Shown here: positions 9,486-18,865 of the stretch, one piece after another
Position numbering within the stretch: position 1 is the stretch's first letter
Layout: every line of letters starts with the position of its first letter
DNA from: a bacterium
Lineage (GTDB): Bacteria > Zhuqueibacterota > Zhuqueibacteria > Residuimicrobiales > Residuimicrobiaceae
Direction of reading: 5' to 3'
Length of the DNA stretch: 64,000 nucleotides
Assembly (NCBI GenBank): GCA_029565685.1
Contig: JAKQNR010000019.1
Coordinates: forward strand, 45,822-109,821
Program-made: the position numbers and the translations under genes
Notes under the pieces: model-generated
Database searches by the model: none
Told to the model about the DNA's origin: nothing
The model's input: the letters and a program-made list of their open reading frames with translations, nothing else

Positions 9486-11279
9486 ATGCAGTTGACCGCG
9501 ATCGACTGGACGATCATCGCCGCCTATTTTCTTTTCAACCTGGCCATCGGCCTCTTTTACCGTAAGAAAGCGACCGGAAGCGTGAACGATTATTTCATCT
9601 CCGGCCGCCGGGTTTCCTGGTGGCTCGCCGGCACTTCCATGGTGGCCACCACCTTTGCCGCAGACACGCCGTTGGCGGTAACCGGGCTGGTCGCCCGCAA
9701 CGGCATCGCCGGCAACTGGATTTGGTGGTGCATGGTTTTCAGCGGCATGCTCACGGTATTCTTTTACGCCAAGCTCTGGCGCCGCGCCGGCGTGATGACC
9801 GATGTGGAATTCGCCGAGATCCGTTATGCCGGCAAACCAGCGGCCTTTTTGCGCGGATTCCGCGCCCTCTACCTCGGCCTGCCCGTCAACCTCATAATCC
9901 TTGGCTGGGTGAACCTGGCCATGATCAAAATTCTCACCCTGATTCTGGACGTGGACAAGATTCATGCGATTGTCATCTGCCTCGCCATTATGGCGCTGAC
10001 CGCTTCCATCTCCACCCTTTCCGGTCTGTGGGGCGTACTGGTGATGGATCTGTTCCAATTTGTCCTCAAGATGGGCATGGTCATCGCTCTGGCGGTTTTC
10101 GCCGTGCAGGCAGTGGGCGGCATGAGCGGCCTCAAGGCCCATTTGGCGCAGATCGATATTGCGCGAAATGCAACCGGCGGAGCCACAGGATCGGTGATGT
10201 CCTTCACTCCGGATCTCAACTCCGCCTGGATGCCGATGATCACCTTTTTAGTGTACATCGCCGTCAACTGGTGGGCCACCTGGTATCCCGGCGCAGAGCC
10301 GGGCGGCGGCGGGTATGTCGCCCAGCGCATCTTTTCCGCGAAAGACGAAAAACATTCCCTCCTCGCCACCTTCTGGTTTAATATCGCTCATTTTGCCATC
10401 CGTCCCTGGCCGTGGATTCTTGTGGCGCTGGTGGCCATGGTGCGCTTTCACAACGACCCGGCCTTTATGCACGACCCGGAATCCGGCTATATCCGCATCA
10501 TGCTCTTGGATCTGCCGGTTTCTCTGCGCGGACTGATGGTGGCTGCCTTTGCAGCGGCCTATATGTCCACCATCGGCACGCAACTGAATTGGGGCGCCTC
10601 CTATCTGGTGAACGACGTTTACCGCCGTTTTCTGATGCAGAAACAGACGGAAGAGCACTATGTCGTCATCTCCCAAATCACCACAGTCATCCTGATGCTG
10701 TTGTCCGCTGTCGTTTCTTTTTACATGGACTCTATCGCTAACGCATGGAAGTTCCTCATCATGCTTGGCGCCGGCACTGGCTTGGTTTATATTCTACGCT
10801 GGTTCTGGTGGCGCATCAACGCCTGGAGCGAGGTATCGGCCCTGCTTGGTGCTTTCGTCACCTCTCTGGTGCTGCAGTTCGTCTTCAAGCTCAACGGCGA
10901 CGAGGCCGAACCGTTCGCCTATGGCGTGCTGATCACCACCGGGGTCACCACTGTGATCTGGCTGGTCACAACCTGGCTCACCCGTCCGGAACCAGAGTCG
11001 GTTCTTTTAGCCTTTTATCGTCGAGTAAGACCATCCGCCCGGCTGTGGAAACCGGTTGCCGAAAAAGCCCGAGATATCAAACCGCAGAAGGACGGCCTTT
11101 TCAATCTGTTGAACTGGATCCTCGGCTGCGCGTTGATCTACCTGGCGCTGTTCGGCGTCGGCCATCTTATTTTCGCACGATGGACCCTAGGGGGGCTCTT
11201 TTTGGCATTGGCGGCTTTGGCCTTTATCTGGATCTACCGAAACCTGTCCGTCAAAGGCTGGGAAACGCTCAGCCGGTAA
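9486..11279 (+). CDS. Sodium:solute symporter (SSS family)
   Basis: 597 residues with about 13-14 predicted membrane helices. The N-terminal block LTAIDWTIIAAYFLFNLAIG and the following SVNDYFISGRRVSWWLAGTS are characteristic of SSS transporters, which couple sugar, sialic acid, amino acid or vitamin uptake to Na+ in the inner membrane. AAAYMSTIGTQLNWGASYLV matches the conserved TM8-9 region holding the Na2 site. The ATG at 9486 has AAAGGA about 10 bases upstream; a nearer ATG at 9479 is out of frame. It heads a plus-strand cluster with a protease, an MFS transporter, an esterase and a glycosidase, so a sugar-like substrate is the best guess. Confidence 0.88.
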   Translation: MQLTAIDWTIIAAYFLFNLAIGLFYRKKATGSVNDYFISGRRVSWWLAGTSMVATTFAADTPLAVTGLVARNGIAGNWIWWCMVFSGMLTVFFYAKLWRRAGVMTDVEFAEIRYAGKPAAFLRGFRALYLGLPVNLIILGWVNLAMIKILTLILDVDKIHAIVICLAIMALTASISTLSGLWGVLVMDLFQFVLKMGMVIALAVFAVQAVGGMSGLKAHLAQIDIARNATGGATGSVMSFTPDLNSAWMPMITFLVYIAVNWWATWYPGAEPGGGGYVAQRIFSAKDEKHSLLATFWFNIAHFAIRPWPWILVALVAMVRFHNDPAFMHDPESGYIRIMLLDLPVSLRGLMVAAFAAAYMSTIGTQLNWGASYLVNDVYRRFLMQKQTEEHYVVISQITTVILMLLSAVVSFYMDSIANAWKFLIMLGAGTGLVYILRWFWWRINAWSEVSALLGAFVTSLVLQFVFKLNGDEAEPFAYGVLITTGVTTVIWLVTTWLTRPEPESVLLAFYRRVRPSARLWKPVAEKARDIKPQKDGLFNLLNWILGCALIYLALFGVGHLIFARWTLGGLFLALAALAFIWIYRNLSVKGWETLSR

Positions 11280-11314
11280 ACCGCTGTCTCAGAAATCACT
11301 AGCAAGGAGGCTTC

Positions 11315-14050
11315 ATGCTGCGCACCAAGCTCCCTTTTTTTATCACCTATTTCAGCCTTTTCTGTCTGGTTCTTTCTCTCTGGGCGCAAAGCGACATTGA
11401 AATCCCTTTCAGCAAATTCGTTCTTAAAAACGGATTGACCCTGATCGTCCACGAGGATCACAAGGCCCCCATCGTTGCGGTGAACGTCTGGTACCATGTG
11501 GGTTCAAAAAATGAAAAGCCCGGCCGAACCGGTTTTGCCCATCTCTTTGAACACCTCATGTTCAACGGCAGCGAGCACTTTAATTCGGATTATTTCAAAG
11601 TGCTGGAAAAAATCGGCGCCACAGACCTGAACGGTACCACCAACAACGACCGCACCAACTATTTTCAAAACGTGCCGACCTCAGCCCTGGACATCGCCCT
11701 GTGGATGGAATCAGACCGAATGGGCTGGCTGTTGGGCGCTATTGATCAAGCCAAGCTGGACGAACAGCGCGGCGTGGTGCAGAACGAAAAACGCCAGGGC
11801 GAAAACGAACCCTACGGTATGGTCGACGAGTTCATCGCCAAAGCCACCTATCCGCAGGGCCATCCGTACTCATGGACCGTCATCGGTTCCATGGAGGATC
11901 TTTCCGCCGCTTCCCTGGAGGATGTTCACGAATGGTTCAAGTCCTATTACGGCGCTGCCAACGCCGTGCTGGTTGTGGCCGGCGACATCGACCCGCAGAC
12001 CGCCAAAGCCAAAGTGGAAAAATATTTCAGCGACATCCCTTCAGGCCCTCCTGTGGCTAAATTCACCGCCTGGCCGGCGAAACGAACAGGCGTTCAGAGA
12101 CAATTCATGCACGACCGCGTGCCCCAAGCGCGAATCTTTAAAGTGTGGAATGTGCCCGAGTGGACCTCCAAGGACCTGGTCTTTCTCGATCTCGCCAGCG
12201 ATATTTTGGCCTCAGGCAAGACCAGCCGGCTGTACCGCCGCCTGGTGTATCAGGATCAGATCGCCACACAGGTTCACGCAGCCATCGACAAGCGAGAGAT
12301 CGCCGGACAGTTTTATCTCGATGCCTCAGCCAAACCCGGTGTGGAACTGGCCCGAGTCGAACACGCCTTGGATGAAGAGCTGGCTCTTTTTCTGCAAAAA
12401 GGCCCGCGGGCCGAAGAACTGGAACGGATTAAAACCCAGTACCTAGCCGGCTTTGTCCGCGGCAGCGAACGCATCGGCGGCTTTGGCGGCAAATCCGATA
12501 TCCTGGCCAGCAACGAGGTGTATGCCGGCGATCCCGCATTCTATAAAACCATACTCCAGACCGTGCAGCAAGCCACCGTGGAACAGGTCTGGCAGGCGGC
12601 CAAGACCTGGCTCAGCGATGGCGTCTATGTTTTGGAGGTGGAACCGTTCGAAAAGTTTGAGACCGCCGCCGAAGGTGCAGATCGCAGCCGAGTCCCCGCG
12701 GCCCTGGAACCGCCAAAGGCGAAATTTCCGGCCCTGCAGCGCACCACCCTGAGCAACGGATTGGCCGTGCTCTTGGCGGAACGCGCCACGATCCCTGTGG
12801 TTCAGTTCAATCTCCTCGTTGACGCCGGCTATGCAGCAGACCAATTCGCCAAACCCGGGACCAGCAAGCTGGCGATGAGCGTGATCGATGAGGGTACGGC
12901 CAAACGCGATGCGCTGCAGATCAGCGAAGAACTGGATGGTCTGGCCGCGCACCTCAGAACCGGCTCCGGATTGGACATGTCTTCCATCTCTTTAAACACT
13001 TTGAAAGCCAATATGGAAAAATCGTTGGAGATCTTTAGCGATGTGATTCTAAATCCGACTTTTCCTGAAATAGAATTTTCCCGATTGCAAAAGCAGCAGC
13101 TGGCAGAGATCAAGCAGGAGAAAGCCTCCCCTCTTTCCATGGCCTACCGCGTGTTGCCCGGCCTGCTCTACGGCCAGTCGCACGCCTATGGCCATCCTTT
13201 GACCGGTTCGGGCAGCGAAGCCTCGGTGAACAGCATCACACGACAGGACCTGATCCGCTATCACCAGACTTGGGTGAGACCCAACAACGCCACCTTGATT
13301 GTTGTGGGCGATGTTCGAATGGCCGAGGTGAAGCCTTTGCTGGAAAGCTGTTTCAAAGGCTGGAAATCCGCAGCCGTACCGAAAAAGAATCTTGATCGCG
13401 TACAACCGGCGGACCGTTCCATTGTCTGCCTCCTGGACAAGCCCGGCAGCCGGCAATCTTTGGTGCTCGGCGCCAAGCTGGCGCCGCCGAAATCCGATCC
13501 CGATGACATCGCCATGGAGACCATGAACCTGATTCTCGGGGGCACTTTCACCTCGCGCATCAACATGAACATCCGTGAGGACAAACACTGGTCCTACGGC
13601 GCCCGTTCGCTGATCATGAACGCCAAAGGACAGAGGCCTTTTCTGGCCTATACGTCGGTGCAGTTGGACAAGACCAGGGAGACGGTGCAGGAGATCTTGA
13701 AAGAGTTTAAAGACCTTCTGGGCGCCAGACCGGCGACCGAAGAGGAATTGAACAGCGTGCAGGTGAATCGCGTCCAGGGATTGTCCGGCCGCTGGGAAAC
13801 GATGACCGCGGTGGCCAATTCCATCGGCGAACTGGTGACCTATGGATTGCCGGATTCCTACTATGAAACCTATGGCGACCAGGTGAGAGCGGTCACCCTG
13901 AAGGACATCGCCACTGCAGCGAATAAAGTGCTCACCCCGCAGAACCTGATCTGGGTGGTGGTGGGCGACCGCAAACAAATTGAAAGCCCATTGAAAGAAC
14001 TGGGTTACGAGATCATCTGTCTGGACAGCGATGGCGCCGTCGTCCCATAG
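11315..14050 (+). CDS. M16 family zinc metallopeptidase (insulinase/pitrilysin type), two-module
   Basis: 911 residues with an N-terminal signal peptide ending near LWAQ (about 24). The N-terminal module contains the inverted zinc motif HLFEH (76-80) and a third ligand Glu about 158 (VVQNEKR), at the spacing typical of M16 peptidases. The second module (about 475-900) has the same fold outline but no HxxEH, as expected for the non-catalytic half. The fused two-module layout resembles periplasmic PqqL-like or pitrilysin-like proteases, which degrade peptides in an enclosed chamber. The start is supported by AAGGAGG 5-6 bases upstream. It lies 35 bases after the symporter gene, an unusual partner for a transporter, so it may be a passenger in the operon. 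Confidence 0.88.
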   Translation: MLRTKLPFFITYFSLFCLVLSLWAQSDIEIPFSKFVLKNGLTLIVHEDHKAPIVAVNVWYHVGSKNEKPGRTGFAHLFEHLMFNGSEHFNSDYFKVLEKIGATDLNGTTNNDRTNYFQNVPTSALDIALWMESDRMGWLLGAIDQAKLDEQRGVVQNEKRQGENEPYGMVDEFIAKATYPQGHPYSWTVIGSMEDLSAASLEDVHEWFKSYYGAANAVLVVAGDIDPQTAKAKVEKYFSDIPSGPPVAKFTAWPAKRTGVQRQFMHDRVPQARIFKVWNVPEWTSKDLVFLDLASDILASGKTSRLYRRLVYQDQIATQVHAAIDKREIAGQFYLDASAKPGVELARVEHALDEELALFLQKGPRAEELERIKTQYLAGFVRGSERIGGFGGKSDILASNEVYAGDPAFYKTILQTVQQATVEQVWQAAKTWLSDGVYVLEVEPFEKFETAAEGADRSRVPAALEPPKAKFPALQRTTLSNGLAVLLAERATIPVVQFNLLVDAGYAADQFAKPGTSKLAMSVIDEGTAKRDALQISEELDGLAAHLRTGSGLDMSSISLNTLKANMEKSLEIFSDVILNPTFPEIEFSRLQKQQLAEIKQEKASPLSMAYRVLPGLLYGQSHAYGHPLTGSGSEASVNSITRQDLIRYHQTWVRPNNATLIVVGDVRMAEVKPLLESCFKGWKSAAVPKKNLDRVQPADRSIVCLLDKPGSRQSLVLGAKLAPPKSDPDDIAMETMNLILGGTFTSRINMNIREDKHWSYGARSLIMNAKGQRPFLAYTSVQLDKTRETVQEILKEFKDLLGARPATEEELNSVQVNRVQGLSGRWETMTAVANSIGELVTYGLPDSYYETYGDQVRAVTLKDIATAANKVLTPQNLIWVVVGDRKQIESPLKELGYEIICLDSDGAVVP

Positions 14051-14146
14051 CCGTTTTATTGGTTACGGTCAATCACACCATTCATCTGGTTGAGGGAAAC
14101 AGCAAAAGCCGTTTTCTCTCTCGACCGCGAAAAGAAAGAAAATTCC

Positions 14147-15544
14147 ATGAGCGAAAACAAGGCAAAACTATTGAGCGATTCAAAAACCGCCAGATGGATC
14201 GCTCTCCTGATTGTGTCCTTTACCATGTTTGCCGGCTATCTGTTTGCCGATGCGATGGCCCCGCTTCAGGGGGTTTTGGAAAAACATCTGGGGTGGAGCG
14301 GCACTGAGTACGGCTGGTATACCGGCGCTTACGGCTGGTTCAACGTCTTTTTGTTTTTCCTGATCCTGGGTGGGATCATTCTGGACAAGATGGGCGTTCG
14401 TTTTTCCGGCCTGATCGCCGCCTGCATCATGTTGTCCGGCACCGCGGTGAACTATTGGGCGATCACCACACGCAGTCTCGATGAGTCCACCTGGCGCATA
14501 CTTCTCTGGACCTTTCCAGCGCAGGTGTGGGTGGCGGCTCTGGGATACGCCGTTTTCGGCGTCGGCGTTGAAATCGCCGGCATCACGGTGTCCAAAATCA
14601 TCGTCAAATGGTTCAAAGGCCATGAGTTGGCGCTGGCCATGGGACTGCAGTTGGCTTTAGCGCGTCTGGGCACGGCACTGGCGCTTTCCACCGCCCTGCC
14701 CATTGCCATTGCCAGCAAAAGCCCGGCTACGCCGGTGTTCATCTGTCTGGTCATGCTCTTCCTCGGTCTGCTGGCCTTTATCTTTTATACGTTCAAAGAT
14801 AAGAAACTGGATGCATCCCTCGCCCAGTTGAACAGAAAAGAGAGCCATTCCAGCGAGGATGAGTTCCATCTGCGGGACATCCTCAGCATTCTGCGCAACC
14901 GCGGCTGGTGGTACATCAGCATTCTGTGTGCGCTTTTCTACTCCGCGGTATTTCCTTTTCTCAAATATGCAACCTATTTCATGATCAATAAATTCGGCGT
15001 GGCGGAAAACTGGGCGGGCGCTATTCCAGGCCTGCTGCCGTTTGGCACGATCCTGCTGACGCCGTTTTTCGGCAACCTCTATGACCGCAAAGGCAAAGGC
15101 GCCAGCATCATGATCATCGGCTCGCTGCTGATCATCCTGGTGCATTTGCTTTTCGCTGTGCCGCTGTTGAACCACTGGTTTATCGCCATCCTGCTGATGA
15201 TCGTGCTGGGCATCGGCTTCAGCCTGGTGCCCTCGGCCATGTGGCCCTCGGTCGCAAAGATCATTCCGGAAAAACAGTTGGGCACCGCCTTTGCGCTCAT
15301 CTTTTGGCTGCAAAACGCCATCGCCCTGATGCTGGTCCCTGCCCTGATGGGGTGGGTGCTCGACCGATACTGCGTCACTGGCAGCGTTCTAGTGGATGGC
15401 AGTCAGGTGACCACTTATAACTATGCGCTGCCGATGATCCTGTTCATGCTCATCGGCATCACCTCGCTGGTCTTCGCCCTTTTGCTGAAACAGGAGGACA
15501 AGAAAAAAGGGTATGGTCTTGAACTGCCGAATATCAAAAAATGA
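14147..15544 (+). CDS. Major facilitator superfamily transporter
   Basis: 465 residues with about 12 hydrophobic helices in two halves separated by a polar loop near 225-250 (KLDASLAQLNRKESHSSEDE). The sequence between TM2 and TM3, GGIILDKMGVRFSG, corresponds to the MFS motif A (GxLaDrxGrkxxl) in weakened form, and a second copy, FGNLYDRKGKG, follows TM8. This is the pattern of sugar-phosphate or organic-anion permeases of the inner membrane. I chose the ATG at 14147; the longer frame begins with a TTG at 14090 and adds only a basic, non-conserved stretch. Its position next to glycan-processing genes suggests sugar or uronate uptake. Confidence 0.85.
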   Translation: MSENKAKLLSDSKTARWIALLIVSFTMFAGYLFADAMAPLQGVLEKHLGWSGTEYGWYTGAYGWFNVFLFFLILGGIILDKMGVRFSGLIAACIMLSGTAVNYWAITTRSLDESTWRILLWTFPAQVWVAALGYAVFGVGVEIAGITVSKIIVKWFKGHELALAMGLQLALARLGTALALSTALPIAIASKSPATPVFICLVMLFLGLLAFIFYTFKDKKLDASLAQLNRKESHSSEDEFHLRDILSILRNRGWWYISILCALFYSAVFPFLKYATYFMINKFGVAENWAGAIPGLLPFGTILLTPFFGNLYDRKGKGASIMIIGSLLIILVHLLFAVPLLNHWFIAILLMIVLGIGFSLVPSAMWPSVAKIIPEKQLGTAFALIFWLQNAIALMLVPALMGWVLDRYCVTGSVLVDGSQVTTYNYALPMILFMLIGITSLVFALLLKQEDKKKGYGLELPNIKK

Positions 15545-15584
15545 CGGTCGGTAAATACGCCGCTGTCTTGATACAGGAGGCATT

Positions 15585-17603
15585 ATGCGTGCAACTATTA
15601 TTCAAATCGCACTGATAGGCATATTGATGATGATTACACAGAGCAACGCTCTGACCCTGCCTGCTATTTTTTCAGATCACATGGTTCTTCAACAAAAATG
15701 CGCAGCACCTTTTTGGGGGCTGGCAGCAGCCGGAGAACAGGTGACGGTTTCGGCTGACTGGGGGAAATCCGCTCAGACGCAGGCTGACCCACAAGGCCGA
15801 TGGCAGTTGCGTCTGCCGACCCCCAAGGCCGGAGGACCCTATCGCATCACGGTTCGCGCCGGCCGGGAAGAAAAAATGTTTTCCGACGTGCTGATCGGCG
15901 AGGTCTGGCTCTGTTCAGGCCAATCTAACATGGAGATGCCGCTGATGGGATGGCCGCCCCATGACTTGATCGAAGGCTCTGAGCAGGCGATTCGAAACGC
16001 TCATCTGCCCATGATCCGGTTATTCACCGTAGCCCACGCGGTCTCTGATGTGCCGCTCACCGACTGCTCCGGCGCCTGGTCGCGATGCAGTCCGCAGACG
16101 GCCGCAGGTTTCAGTGCCACCGCCTTCTTCTTCGGCCGTACGTTGAACGAAAAACTGAATATTCCCATCGGCCTGATTCATTCCAGTTGGGGCGGCACAC
16201 CGGCACAGTCCTGGACCAGCGCCGAATTTCTCCAGACCATGCCTGATTTCAAACCAATGATCGAAAAAATCGAACAGGGCAGGGGCATGACCGAACAATA
16301 TCAGAAATGGTTGACGCAATTCTCCACCCTGAGTGTGGCGGATCGCCCTGAGGAGACCCGCTGGACGAAGCTGGATTTCAACGATGCCGCGTGCTGCAGG
16401 ACGGACTTGGCCGACAGCGAGTGGCAAACCATGAACCTTCCGGTTTACTGGGAACAGACCGAGTTGGGCGAATTCGACGGCGCTGTCTGGTTCCGCAAAA
16501 CCATCGAGCTTCCCGCCGAATGGGCCGGTAAGGAAGCCGTATTGGAACTCGGTCCCATAGACGACATGGATCGCACTTTTTTCAACGGCGAGCTGGTGGG
16601 CAGTCACGAAAAGGTGGGGTTCTGGCAGACCCCACGCACTTATACCATTCCCGCGTCTCTGTTGCGAGAGGGCAGAAACGTCATAGCGGTCCGTTGCGTG
16701 GATAATTTAGGAGGCGGCGGCCTTTTCGGCAAACCTGAGCAGATGAGGCTGTACCTCCCATCCGCGCCGGAAAAAACGCTCAGTCTGGCCGGCGCATGGA
16801 AGTATCTGCCGGTGGCAGAATTCCGCAGTGGAATTTTTTATTTGTTTCCGCTGACCGGCAATATTTTTCAAACCCATCCTCAAGTACCGGTGCAGATTTC
16901 GGCCTATACGCCGACCTTTTTATACAATGCCATGATCGCCCCGTTGATCCCCTATGCCATCAGAGGCGCCATCTGGTATCAGGGCGAATCCAACACCGGC
17001 AATCCACGCCAGTATCGCACCCTATTTCCATTGATGATCCAAAATTGGCGCCAGAACTGGGGCCTGGGCGATTTTCCGTTTTACTATGTCCAGATCGCTC
17101 CCTGGGAGTATGGCAAAGAAACCCGGTCACAGGAACTGCGGGACGTGCAGAGGCAATGCCTGGATGTGCCGAACAGCGGCATGGCAGTCACCCTGGATAT
17201 CGGCAATCCGCAAAATATCCATCCCGCCAACAAGCTGGATGTCGGCCGGCGGCTGGCCTTATGGGCCTTGGCTAAAACCTATAAGAAAAAAATGGTCTTT
17301 TCGGGTCCTCTCTTTCAACGCATTCACATACAGGGGGATCAGATCAAAGTCTATTTCGATCATTGCGGCACAGGACTGGCGGCAGGCCCATCCGGGCTGC
17401 ATCATTTCGAAATCGCCGGCGTCGACCGTCGTTTTTATCCGGCTCAAGCGAGCCTCGCCAAGAATCAAGTCATTGTAACAGCCAAGGAGGTCAAGCACCC
17501 GGTTGCCGTGCGTTACGCTTGGAGCAACACCGCTGAGGCTTCGCTGTTCAACAAAGAGGGTCTTCCCGCCTCCTCTTTTCGCTCAGATGATTGGCCAGAG
17601 TGA
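15585..17603 (+). CDS. Sialate O-acetylesterase-like SGNH hydrolase, secreted
   Basis: 672 residues with a signal peptide (hydrophobic about 5-22). The start of the mature protein, LPAIFSDHMVLQQ, and the nucleophile block GEVWLCSGQSNMEMP with catalytic Ser about 114 are hallmarks of the sialate O-acetylesterase (SASA) group. Later signature pieces are IWYQGESN (oxyanion/Asn block) and NIHPANK carrying the likely catalytic His. A beta-sandwich insert (about 285-400, jelly-roll-like, as in GH2 N-terminal domains) splits the hydrolase, as usual in this family. It probably removes acetyl groups from sialic acid or from plant polysaccharides in the periplasm. AGGAGG lies 4 bases upstream of the ATG. 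The stop overlaps the next start as TGATG. Confidence 0.88.
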   Translation: MRATIIQIALIGILMMITQSNALTLPAIFSDHMVLQQKCAAPFWGLAAAGEQVTVSADWGKSAQTQADPQGRWQLRLPTPKAGGPYRITVRAGREEKMFSDVLIGEVWLCSGQSNMEMPLMGWPPHDLIEGSEQAIRNAHLPMIRLFTVAHAVSDVPLTDCSGAWSRCSPQTAAGFSATAFFFGRTLNEKLNIPIGLIHSSWGGTPAQSWTSAEFLQTMPDFKPMIEKIEQGRGMTEQYQKWLTQFSTLSVADRPEETRWTKLDFNDAACCRTDLADSEWQTMNLPVYWEQTELGEFDGAVWFRKTIELPAEWAGKEAVLELGPIDDMDRTFFNGELVGSHEKVGFWQTPRTYTIPASLLREGRNVIAVRCVDNLGGGGLFGKPEQMRLYLPSAPEKTLSLAGAWKYLPVAEFRSGIFYLFPLTGNIFQTHPQVPVQISAYTPTFLYNAMIAPLIPYAIRGAIWYQGESNTGNPRQYRTLFPLMIQNWRQNWGLGDFPFYYVQIAPWEYGKETRSQELRDVQRQCLDVPNSGMAVTLDIGNPQNIHPANKLDVGRRLALWALAKTYKKKMVFSGPLFQRIHIQGDQIKVYFDHCGTGLAAGPSGLHHFEIAGVDRRFYPAQASLAKNQVIVTAKEVKHPVAVRYAWSNTAEASLFNKEGLPASSFRSDDWPE

Positions 17604-18682
17604 TGACCGGCCGGCTGCTCATACTCGCTGTGCTGCTGCTGTTTTCCGCATGCAGACAAAAGGAGACTCCTATGCGTCAAGTCATTCCAGCCGCTGGAAA
17701 CGGCGCGACCATAGACGAGCGCCGCATGGCGGATATCTATGAGAGAGTCAAGACGCCGTATAAATACGGCATCGTCCTGGCTGGCAGCGCTGAAGAGATG
17801 ATCGATTGCCCCAATGTCTTTCGCCATCACGACCGCTGGTATATGATCTATATCGCTTTTGACGGCCGTGGTTATGAGACCAGGCTGGCTGAGAGTGAAG
17901 ATCTACTGAACTGGACGCCCAAGGGGCCTATTTTGCAGCGGAGCGGCTCCGGCTGGGATGCGGAACAAGCGGCCGCAGGATTGGCGTTGATCGACTATCG
18001 TTGGCAGGGCGAATGGCGGCTGCAAAAGCATGCGGACCGCTATTGGCTCTCTTATCTGGGCGGCGCACTGCCGGGCTATGAGACTCCGCCCCTGTCCATC
18101 GGCATGGCCGCCAGCCAGACTCCTACAAAAGCGACGCAGTGGAAGCGCACTCCGGACCATCCGGTCCTCACCCCTTCTCAACCGGATAGCCGCGACTGGG
18201 AGCGCGACACCCTGTTCAAAAGTCACATTCTATACGATCCGCAACAAACGCTGGGATTTCCCTTTGTAATGTTCTACAACGCCCGTCAGCTGGGGCCTCA
18301 GGTGGAACGCATCGGCATGGCGGTATCCCAGGATTTACGGCATTGGCAGCGCTACGGCGTCGATCCGGTCATCGACCACGGCCCAAAGCCGGGCATTTGC
18401 GGCGATCCGCAGGTCGTCAGAATCGATGATCTCTGGGTCATGTTTTATTTCGGCGCGTTCTGGCAGCCCAACGCCTTTGACACCTTTGCCTGTTCCTATG
18501 ATCTGGTGCATTGGACGGATTGGAATGGGCCCCATTTAATCGAACCCTCGGAACCGTGGGACGCCACCTATGCGCACAAACCCTGGCTGGTGACGCATGA
18601 AGGAATCGTGTATCATTTCTACTGTGCGGTGGGGGATCAGGGGCGGGTCATCGCCCTGGCTACGTCAAAAAAGTTGAGATAG
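17603..18682 (+). CDS. Five-bladed beta-propeller glycosidase-like lipoprotein (GH43/GH32/GH130-like)
   Basis: 359 residues beginning with a lipoprotein signal (hydrophobic run and lipobox LFSAC, Cys17). The body repeats propeller-blade signatures: CPNVFRHHDRWYMIYIAFDG, LAESEDLLNWTPKG, MAVSQDLRHWQRYG, DPQVVRIDDLWVMFYFGAF and CSYDLVHWTDW. This matches clan F/J-type five-bladed propellers acting on arabinosides, xylosides, fructosides or mannosides. I cannot name a GH family with confidence; the Asp in the first blade and ERDTLFKSH are candidate active-site residues. The ATG at 17603 overlaps the upstream stop by one base (TGATG), which indicates coupling with the esterase. Confidence 0.78.
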   Translation: MTGRLLILAVLLLFSACRQKETPMRQVIPAAGNGATIDERRMADIYERVKTPYKYGIVLAGSAEEMIDCPNVFRHHDRWYMIYIAFDGRGYETRLAESEDLLNWTPKGPILQRSGSGWDAEQAAAGLALIDYRWQGEWRLQKHADRYWLSYLGGALPGYETPPLSIGMAASQTPTKATQWKRTPDHPVLTPSQPDSRDWERDTLFKSHILYDPQQTLGFPFVMFYNARQLGPQVERIGMAVSQDLRHWQRYGVDPVIDHGPKPGICGDPQVVRIDDLWVMFYFGAFWQPNAFDTFACSYDLVHWTDWNGPHLIEPSEPWDATYAHKPWLVTHEGIVYHFYCAVGDQGRVIALATSKKLR

Positions 18683-18750
18683 CCGCTTTCACTTTTACAA
18701 CCGTTTTGTCTGCTCGATCGGGCGCCACCCCGACCAAGGTCCATGTGGAA

Positions 18751-18815
18751 AGGACCGGCCGCAACCGCAGGCTGCGGCACTATTCAATACCCGACAGCCC
18801 TTTGCAGCCGGTCCT
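18751..18815. repeat. 9-bp inverted repeat with nested hairpin between convergent genes
   Basis: AGGACCGGC (18751-18759) and GCCGGTCCT (18807-18815) are perfect reverse complements. Nested inside, CCGCA (18765-18769) and TGCGG (18773-18777) can form a 3-base-loop hairpin. The element sits in the 183-base gap between two convergent genes (ending at 18682 and 18866), where a bidirectional transcript end is expected, but neither side has a T tract. Nothing else is evident in the gap. Confidence 0.4.
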
Positions 18816-18865
18816 GTCCGGTCCGGCTCAAAACCAATGATAATTCTGTTAACCGCAATCAAACC

